From Ectobius pallidus (lineage: Eukaryota > Arthropoda > Insecta > Blattodea > Ectobiidae), in NCBI GenBank assembly GCA_964059195.1, contig CAXKWD010000003.1, positions 198,114,174 through 198,178,173 on the forward strand: a stretch of 64,000 nt of DNA, given 5' to 3'. Below, piece after piece: positions 56,731 to 64,000 of the stretch (its first letter is position 1; every line of letters starts with the position of its first letter). A model generated the notes under the pieces. It was given only the letters and a program-made list of their open reading frames with translations, did no database searches and was not told where the DNA came from. The position numbers were made by a program, and so were the translations under genes.

Positions 56731-58274
56731 TCACTTATAAATTTTATCGATTCTTTCAGGTTGTGTTTTACCTTTCTTAGGAATAGGCCCTAAATTAATA
56801 TAAATATTTTTAGTGTAAAAATAACAAATTACCGTTGCTATTTTAATTACAGTATTGTCATTTCTTCACGTGGAACAAAAACACCAGTTTTCACTTCCAC
56901 TCTGTTTACTTCACACGTTAAACTTATCGATTTATAGCAACGTAGCAAAGATAGCATCTAATTGGCAGCCACCATAACTAAAATGACCGGAATGAAGTCT
57001 TTACATAACCTACCTTATTGCACATTACGGAGAAAGGAACTGGCCTGAAGTCATCTCGCGGGGATTTCAATTCCGTACTTACTGCTTTTCTATTGGTTTA
57101 TAATTTTCTCTTGTTTTCTTTCCATGTAGTTTTATGTTTTGCATGCTTTCTTCGTTCTTCATCCCTATTCTTTTCCGGTTTATTCTGTCAACTTGCCCCT
57201 AAACTTCAGTTTCTTGTAGTCTAATATTTTTTCTATAAGTTTTCTGCTTCCTTTCCGTTACTGCCATTGTTATTTTACCCCCCCCCCCCCCCACAAAAAA
57301 AAGAGGAAAAAATAAAATCAAGTAAACTGATATAACCAAGTTCCAGAATGCTTTTATTTAATCAGTGATAAGTTAATTCCAATTATGTTATGAACAAAAT
57401 AAGTTATTTTTGTAAACTGTCTCCGAGTTAAGCTCCAGATAGATTCATTAAGCAGGACTTACGGAAGAACAAAGGTCTTATGTTTGATACTTAACCTTAA
57501 TTCAAACTCGTATACACTGATATAAGACATTCTTAAAATATGTCAACATTTCACAAAATAGGCCTACACTGGCGAAGAACTCCACTTAATGTACGTAGGC
57601 CTAATTATTACATAGTAATATACCTTCTGTATATAAACAGTATTCAACTTGTTCAACGAAATAAACATCTGACTGATCTGGTAACCAAATGCAAAGGAAT
57701 ATGTCATGGCTAACTGTATTGCAAATTCCAAAGCCGTATATGATCAGTGTAAAATAATATGTCAGGATAACCGATTTGCATTTGTCAAATTCTTTCTAAT
57801 ATAATACCATAAAATAGGCTCTAAATTGGGCTCGCCCGGCACGCGAGCGTGAATGTTAGCACAGTCCCTCAACAGCACATCGACCTGCTGATTTCTCTCA
57901 CACATGCTACAATTATCAATTGTATTCCACGTTCACTGAGTAACATTGCATCCTCCCCTGCAACAATAACTCTACTAAAAACAAAACAAACAGGTGCTAC
58001 CAACTTTTCGCACTATAATTACCGCCGGCTGTATTACGTGCTTATTGTTTTAGTTACGCGGTTTATTTTTATAGGGTGGTAACACGCGGCAACATTGTTT
58101 AGTAGGCGTAACCTGCTAGATTGAGGGTTTCAGGGCCACGGTCATTAGAGAAGAAGGAGAAAGAATCGTAAAAAAAAAAAGGGAAGACTGTAAACTTGTG
58201 AAGCTGTAGATATGTATTCATAAAACAACATAATATTGTTTAACATTACATGATGTTAGTATTTTAGGAGACTA
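56731..58274. other. No recognised gene; poly-C run
   Basis: A 13-base C run lies at 57279-57291. Open frames up to 77 codons are unrecognised. Confidence 0.5.
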
Positions 58275-59311
58275 TTCCACTCATAACGAGCCGCGTGTTT
58301 GATATTGACCAATAACGTTTAGAAATTCCTAGGATATAGACCAATCACGATCATAGGCGTAACCAGGCCTACCATATGGGGGGGGTTATAACATCCGCGG
58401 GGTCTGGGGGGTATGGAATATCCCCCAGGGAGAGGGGGGTCCGGGTGTCCTCCCCCGGAAAATTTTAAAAATTAAGATGCAAAATAACGAGTTTTAAGCT
58501 TCCGGGGGTCCTCCCCCGGAAAATTTTAAAAATTAAGACGCAAAATAACGAGTTTTAAGCTTCCGGGGTCCATCCCCGGAAAAATTTTAAAATTAACACG
58601 CAAAATAACGAGTTTTAAGCTTCCCACACTTTATACTTGTATTAAGTAATTTATGGGCAGACTTAAAAAAATTATACAAGTTTCCTTTTTTTAATCAATG
58701 GGGGGGGGTTCAAACCCCCAAACCCCCCCCCCCCTCGTTACGCCTATGATCACGATCGTTTATCTTATAAAATGCTTGCTATTAATATGAGGAAGGGATT
58801 TTACCTGATAAATCGTCAGCTCGTAACTGCACACGCAACCATCAATGTGCCATGATTAGCCTAATACGTCACATGCTGCCATTAAGCAGCACGAAAACAT
58901 ATTTATTATATAACACAACTTGTTTGGAAAGTGGAATAATATAAATGTACAATGATTAAAAACACAATTTCGATTCGGTGCAAGCCAGTTCGTGTGCTTT
59001 TATTCTGTTCTGATGTTAGCTTACTATGTCTAATGTGTACAATTGGTAGCACTGGTCATAACATGGTAACTCGAATCGATTAATGGATGGTTGATTCATA
59101 GTATGCCGTGATCTCCCAGCTGATAGTTTTGTTTTATATAACAAAGCACGAATGAAATTATTTGTATAATCCGTTACATTTTTATTCATGGAATAGTCTT
59201 AATAAAATCCAACTCGAGTTGACGAGTTTCATCCGATAAATTCGCTCCTGCTGCGCAGTCGCAAATCTATCGATAAACTCGTAAACTCTCGTGGGACTAC
59301 CTATGATAAAT
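58275..59311 (-). repeat. Dispersed repeat family R2, copy B (with MITE inside)
   Basis: Reverse copy of 6022-6660: GCGTGTTTGATATTGACCAA at the left, GTGCAAGCCAGTTCGTGTGC in the middle, CTCGTGGGACTACCTATGAT at the right. Removing the nested MITE leaves about the same length as copy A. Confidence 0.7.
58352..58748. mobile_element. hAT-type MITE with internal 61-bp tandem repeat
   Basis: A 397 bp element starting CATAGGCGTAACCAG and ending CTCGTTACGCCTATG, with an exact 8-bp duplication ATCACGAT (58344-58351 and 58749-58756). Three tandem units of about 61 bp (58440-58622) contain CCCCCGGAAAATTTTAAAA and CAAAATAACGAGTTTTAAGC. Confidence 0.9.
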
Positions 59312-59433
59312 TCCTCTGACACCAGGACTCGAACAAAGCTCTACATTCAATGCTATTCTAACTGGCCTTTCTTTCTAGCGTTACGAATCGACCTGTGGCT
59401 AACGGGTTCCAATCCTGGTGTCAGAGGAATTTT
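59308..59433. repeat. Opposed tRNA-like/SINE ends
   Basis: ATTCCTCTGACACCAGGA (59310) and TCCTGGTGTCAGAGGAAT (59413) are reverse complements around a ~85 bp spacer. The right arm with GGGTTCCAATCC resembles the tRNA-like head at 60655-60735, so two opposed SINE fragments are likely. Confidence 0.55.
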
Positions 59434-59726
59434 TCTCCTAAAATATTTTTCATGTAGGCCTAATGTTCAACAGAAATATTCTGTGGTTTCATGAATACAT
59501 GCCTATATCCGAGACAAGCTAAGAAGGAAACCTGAAGTAAACAAAAACCAGTAAGTCTGTCTAACTCTTGAGTCATACGAGTAATGTGCTAGATTGAGAC
59601 AGATGTAATGGGTTTTGTTTACTTCAGGTTTCCTTCTTAGAATGGTCATACTTTACTTCTTAAGTGTTATTATACAATAACAGTGGAAACCCAGTCACAA
59701 AATAACTGAACTAATGTGCATCGCTA
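59434..59726. repeat. No gene; ~23 bp inverted pair
   Basis: AAGAAGGAAACCTGAAGTAA (59521) recurs in reverse as TTACTTCAGGTTTCCTTCTT (59619). Edges and class unknown. Confidence 0.5.
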
Positions 59727-60558
59727 TCTCTATATATATAAAAGGCTTTGTCCTGACTGACTGAATGAATGACTGACTGATTGACTGAATGACAGGAATC
59801 AACGTACAGCCTAAACTATAACAGGTAGAGACTTGGAATTTTGACAGTACCTTCGTTTCATAATGTAGGTGCTCACTAAGAAAGGATTTTGAAAAATTCT
59901 GATTCTAAATGCCAAAAATTAAGTGTTTTTGAAAATACTTAATCCCTTTTTACATAGAATTATCCATTCCAAATCACAGAATATATTGTTGCCAAATGGT
60001 ATCAGGTGGGCTTGGAAAAAACACATGAACTGCACTTTTGACAAATAAGAGAAGTTATCAAAATAATTCATGTTGTAAATAAATATTACAGAATGAAGTC
60101 CACTAAAATAATGGAATCACATAACTTTCTCTACCCTGGACATAGAGAAAACAAAACGAGGTATGGTAATGTGTATATTATTATATTATATCGCAGGTTT
60201 TTGGAGAGAAAAGTATGAAAGTGATAATGCTTTATGGTAACATAAGAGTGGGAAATTTCCCGCCTCGATATTACAATTTTATGTTACAGGAATTTCTGTT
60301 TCTTCTTATTTAAACCTCTACCAGGCTTGCTGTGCACTGTACAAGCGATGGGATGCAAAATTCTAGATCCTCTATGAGCCATAAAAAACTATATCAAGCG
60401 TTTTCTGAGGGAATAGTTTGAGTGTAATAAGTCGTTCTTCCTATTTCAAATTATAAATGCCTATATAAGGACCTAGAATTTAAAATTGAAAATCCTTCAT
60501 AAGTTAATTTCCAATTACAAAATACAAAACCCGGGCGACGCCGGGTCTTTTGAGCTAG
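59727..60558 (+). mobile_element. Non-autonomous Helitron (5' type 1, 3' type 1)
   Basis: An 832 bp element. 5' A|TCTCTATATATATAAAAGGC with GACTGACTGAATGAATGACT repeats; 3' hairpin CCCGGGCGACGCCGGG, TCTTTTGAGCTAG|T. Full-length match to the minus-strand 48466-49305 element. No coding capacity. Confidence 0.9.
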
Positions 60559-60649
60559 TGCCCTATATGACGTAAATGTCTTTTCAGTAAGGTCGACAAT
60601 TAAGGGTAATCATGGGAGAGATTCTACAATGAATTAGAGCCATGAATCG

Positions 60650-60760
60650 AACTCCGCCTAACTCAGTTGGGAGAGCATCGGCATGGAAACCCAAAGGTAC
60701 GAATTTGAATCTTGGTGTCAGGGAAATTTTTCTTTTAAAATATTCTTATCCGAATTAGTT
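60650..60760 (+). mobile_element. Degenerate tRNA-derived SINE
   Basis: TAACTCAGTTGGGAGAGCA (A box region), GAATTTGAATC (degenerate B box) and CTTGGTGTCAGGGAAATTTT. Related to the right arm at 59404-59433. Not a functional tRNA. Confidence 0.55.
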
Positions 60761-60925
60761 TTCAGGAAGTTTAGGCCTATAAATTCTTCATTTTCAGGAT
60801 ATATTTGCGAGACCTGGCTTAACAAAAAGTAGGTTTTGTTTTTGGCCTCTAACGAACTGTCCTGTTAGGTATGTTGAATATGAACTTGTATGTATACAGT
60901 TAAGTAAGATCTGTTCTTTAGGACG

Positions 60926-60926
60926 A

Positions 60927-60964
<38 letters not shown>

Positions 60965-61505
60965 AATACTTACTTACTTACTTACTTACTTCCTTACTCA
61001 CTCAATGGCAATAGACAATTCCTCAGCAAGCTAAAGGAATATTATCAATTTTATGGAATCCGAAGGTTCATTCCCGCGCTTACCTGAGCCCGCCATTCAA
61101 CCCTATTCTGTGCAACTCCATCCAATCATCCCTCGCAAATACTATTTCCCTTAAATCTATTTTAATATTGTCTTCCCAACTACGTCTAGGTCTTCCACGT
61201 GGTCTTTTCCCTTCGGGTCTCCCAGTCAATATTTTTTAGATATGTCTTTCCTCCCCCATGCGTGCAACATGTCCAGCCCATTTCATCCTCTGTGTTTTTA
61301 ATTACCCTTACTGTATCCGGTGATGAGTACAGGTCATGAAGCTCGTCGTTATGCAGTTTTCTCCTTTTCCCATTTTCATCTCTCTTAGGCCCAAATATAT
61401 TCCTAAGCCCCCTGTTTTCGAACACTCTCAGATTATGTTCTTCCCGAAGAGTAAGCGACCATGTCTCACATCCATATAATAAAACCGGCAGGATTAGAAA
61501 GCATT
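60926..61505 (-). pseudogene. LINE RT C-terminal fragment with (TAAG)n tail
   Basis: The minus strand reads LYGCETWSLTLREEHNLRVF, ENRGLRNIFGPKRDENGKRR, KLHNDELHDLYSSPDTVRVI, then after a frameshift MKWAGHVARMGEERHI, a stop, and GRPEGKRPRGRPRRSWEDNI. This is the C-terminal tail of a common arthropod LINE. A short 3' UTR and a (TAAG)n tail follow at 60926-60990. 5'-truncated. Confidence 0.85.
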
Positions 61506-62002
61506 ATGTTCCATCTTGAAAGTGTATGTTTTTTCAAACATAATTTATGTTTGATGTTTGTCGTGATCTTTGTGAAACGCAATGTAAACTATACAATTAT
61601 TATTTGAAATAAACTCATTTCCCAAGTCCACTACTTTCTTACCCAGGCTGTAGAATTCTACGTATGACTGGGTAGTGTTTAACGGCTTTACAATCTGATT
61701 TCAACTGTTATTACAGAAACGTTAACAGTGAGATCGCCCATGGCAACATCAGTGTCGAAACAGGCTCGGCCTTCTGTGTGCACTGTACATTCTTGGTTGC
61801 CATGGTTACTACAGTGCAACAGTCTGCAAGAGATTTTAAAATTTAAAGCGAGGAGGTTGTGAGTGTGTGGGCAGTGCCGGCGGGTAATTGAGTTTAAGTG
61901 GACGCGACGCGATCCAAACAGCACGTGCTCGGCCCACACATTGCAAAAACCTCGAATAATAATAATAATAATAATAATAATAGCAATAATAATAATAATA
62001 GC

Positions 62003-62065
<63 letters not shown>

Positions 62066-62362
62066 GCGTTTGCCATTGAGATCTCCAAATTCTGGGTCAC
62101 GATCTGGCGTCTTTGGAATTCTGCAAAGGTCAATGGAGATCATCCTCTTCTCCTAGATGCTTCATATCGAATTCTGTATGCTGATCTGAAAGTAGCCAAA
62201 GTATAGTGACGTATAGTTGATTATTAACCAATGAGATATAAGCATTTTAACAGACGTCATCACAACTGTGAAGGTTTGTCTTCTGAGACTACACTTCCGC
62301 CTTGTTTACCCCCCCAAAAGTTTACATGTATAGACCCGTTCAGTTATTTTTTCCTTACCTTA
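61506..62362. other. No gene; long (AAT)n microsatellite
   Basis: (AAT)n from 61956 to 62063 with two GCAAT interruptions. Frames of 79-151 codons crossing it (poly-Ile, poly-Asn, poly-Leu) are repeat artefacts. Confidence 0.7.
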
Positions 62363-62370
62363 CTAATAAA

Positions 62371-63041
62371 TAGGGTTCGGATGTTTATGACTTTAAAAAA
62401 GTGGCAAATATGACTGCAAATATGCCCTTAAAATGACTAAATATGACCCAAAAATCCTAAATATGACCTAATAAAATAACAGATTCAAAAAATAAATGTT
62501 GCAATTTAAAACGTTTAAGACACTAAATTCTTTCATCACATGAATTCAATCAGATAACCACTTTTAACAATTTTACAGGTGATTTACAGTTTTACTTGTA
62601 ATGAACTTCTGATTTTAAAGAATTTTCTCCTGTTTGCTCGCTTCATCAGCTCCAAATACTCGTAATATTTTTTAGGCCTTGCTTGTGCCTATAAAATATG
62701 AACAAATGCATTAATTTTAATATTTAAGTTACCAATTAATTTGGCATTGGCCTAAGCATTAAATTAATGAAATAAATTTCAAATTTAACTCGACCATGTA
62801 CTACATACATTGTATAATTGTGCTCCTTTACCGAATTTACAACTGAAATATGACATTAAATTACAAATACAGTATGACCAAAATATGACTAAGACCATAA
62901 AAATGACCAAATTATGACTTTATATGCAAAATAAATCGGTTCAATTAGGATAAGAAGCATCCAATTCATGTCAAATTTATGTTTGCGGCGAGAACGGAGG
63001 TCAGGATAAAAATATGATATGTCATAAACATCCGAACCCTA
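62371..63041. mobile_element. hAT-type MITE (TAGGGTTCGGATGTTTATGAC ends)
   Basis: A 671 bp element starting TAGGGTTCGGATGTTTATGA and ending TCATAAACATCCGAACCCTA, with an exact 8-bp duplication CTAATAAA (62363-62370 and 63042-63049). Many ATATGAC/AATGACC motifs. Reverse-oriented relative of 9747-10410. Non-coding. Confidence 0.95.
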
Positions 63042-63064
63042 CTAATAAATAATAACAAAAATGT

Positions 63065-63500
63065 CGTATCTTAAATAGTTACGTCTGTGGTTTTAAAATG
63101 TGGCAATATTTGTGTGGTAGCGAATGATGTCACTGCCGCTATGAAGTCTTCATCGGTTGGGAACTCTTTTCCACCCAAAGAGTCCATTAATTTCACTGGG
63201 TGCCAGGTCAGGGCTGTAAGGAGATGTCCAAAAATTTCACACTAAAGACCTTGAAGTTGTGCCTGTGTTTGAGCAGCCGAATGAGTCCGAGCGTTGTCGT
63301 GAAACAAAAACACCTTTTCAGACAACTTTTCACGTCTCTTGTTTTGGATAGCGCGTCGTAGTCTTTGAAGAGTTGCACAATAGGCCTCTGCGTTTATTCC
63401 TTGTCTTCTTGGCAGAAACTTCAGGCTCAGTTTTTTTGGCGGTAGAAGAGTATAACATCGGCATTGAAAAACTGGTACCACGTTACAATAAACGCCTTGA
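63065..63500 (-). pseudogene. Mariner transposase fragment
   Basis: The minus strand reads FLPRRQGINAEAYCATLQRL, RRAIQNKRREKLSEKVFLFH, DNARTHSAAQTQAQLQ: the central catalytic part of a mariner transposase including the HDNARxH block with the second catalytic Asp. After a stop and frameshift, PYSPDLAPS (third catalytic Asp in DLAPSD; here the Asp after PS is not kept) and GGKEFPTDEDFIAAV follow. The N-terminal DNA-binding part is absent. Confidence 0.85.
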
Positions 63501-63810
63501 CAGCAATGACGGGTAGCCTACATTAGAAATAGAGTAAGGTACTGTATCTTTGTAAATAAAGTTTTGTGTTGATATCTTTCGTTATTATTCAGTTATGCCA
63601 AATCGCCCTTTACTTTCTGGTCGACCCTCGTATTTACTGGCAATGAATCTGACATGGGATCGTGACATTAGATCAGAATAAAAATGATGGTAGAAAGAAA
63701 ACATTTATTTATTTACACTAAATAATATTTACCACAAAAGGAAGAAGAATGAAATTTATCAATACCAATGAAATTTCACTGTTTAACTCAATACTGCCAC
63801 TACCTATAGT
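63501..63810. other. No recognised feature
   Basis: AT-rich spacer. Confidence 0.5.
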
Positions 63811-64000
63811 ATAATGACGGGGAGACCCGAAGGGAAAAGACCTCTTGGAAGACCTAGACTTAGGTGGTAGGGCAATATTAGATTTAAGGGAAGTCGGATT
63901 TGCAAGGAATGGTTGGGTGGAGTTAGCACAGAATAGGGTTGAACGGCGGGCTCAGGTAAACGGACCAATGAACCTCCGGGTCCAATTCTTTCTTTCTTTC
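63811..64000 (+). pseudogene. LINE RT C-terminal fragment, runs off the window
   Basis: GACGGGGAGACCCGAAGGGA then ACCTCTTGGAAGACCTAGAC, corresponding to GRPEGKRPLGRPRL of the LINE tail at 60926-61505 (same family, plus strand). It ends in (CTTT)n at the window edge. Confidence 0.75.

Noticed and set aside
61688..62206. Frames of 79-151 codons with poly-Ile, poly-Asn or poly-Leu
   Set aside because: All are translations of one (AAT)n microsatellite in different frames.

Overview
This is a 64 kb, AT-rich, intron- and repeat-dominated stretch of an animal nuclear genome, almost certainly an insect and plausibly a cockroach or other Blattodea (inference). The reasons are a (TTAGG)n array of the insect telomere type, an intronless divergent ionotropic receptor (IR) gene of the kind hugely expanded in cockroaches, and the mix of hAT, Tc1/mariner, Helitron, LINE and tRNA-derived SINE elements. 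No prokaryotic features, CRISPR arrays, rRNA genes or convincing functional tRNA genes were seen.

The only gene that reads as intact is the IR on the minus strand at 40945-42915. Two decayed pieces of sister IR genes lie in the same orientation: an M2/pore piece at 37943-38085 and a signal-peptide piece at 49622-49725. Together they look like the remains of a local tandem IR array broken up by transposons.

Nearly everything else is mobile DNA. From left to right: 0-13 kb holds a LINE 3' end, hAT-type MITEs, two long-inverted-repeat (foldback-like) elements, a dimeric tandem array at 7.2-8.0 kb, a minisatellite-core element at 8.2-9.3 kb and several SINEs. 13-24 kb holds a hAT MITE, a PIF-like MITE and a broken LINE (endonuclease plus reverse transcriptase, minus strand, 16.7-20.3 kb) carrying a Helitron and a hAT MITE, followed by a mariner MITE, a second LINE fragment and a second Helitron. 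24-36 kb holds SINEs with clear target-site duplications (one containing a hAT MITE), more hAT MITEs, a Harbinger-like MITE, copies of a roughly 0.9 kb dispersed repeat and an 820 bp foldback element. 36-50 kb holds the IR gene region, the TTAGG array, hAT MITEs and a palindromic Tc1/mariner derivative. 50-64 kb holds a Helitron helicase remnant, several non-autonomous Helitrons with exchanged ends, LINE fragments, a nested hAT MITE and a mariner transposase pseudogene.

At least twelve hAT-type MITEs retain exact 8-bp target-site duplications, and the insertion order can be read from nesting. Apart from the IR, no cellular gene is supported. Coordinates of repeat edges come from reading terminal motifs by eye and may be off by a few bases; edges without a target-site duplication may be off by more.
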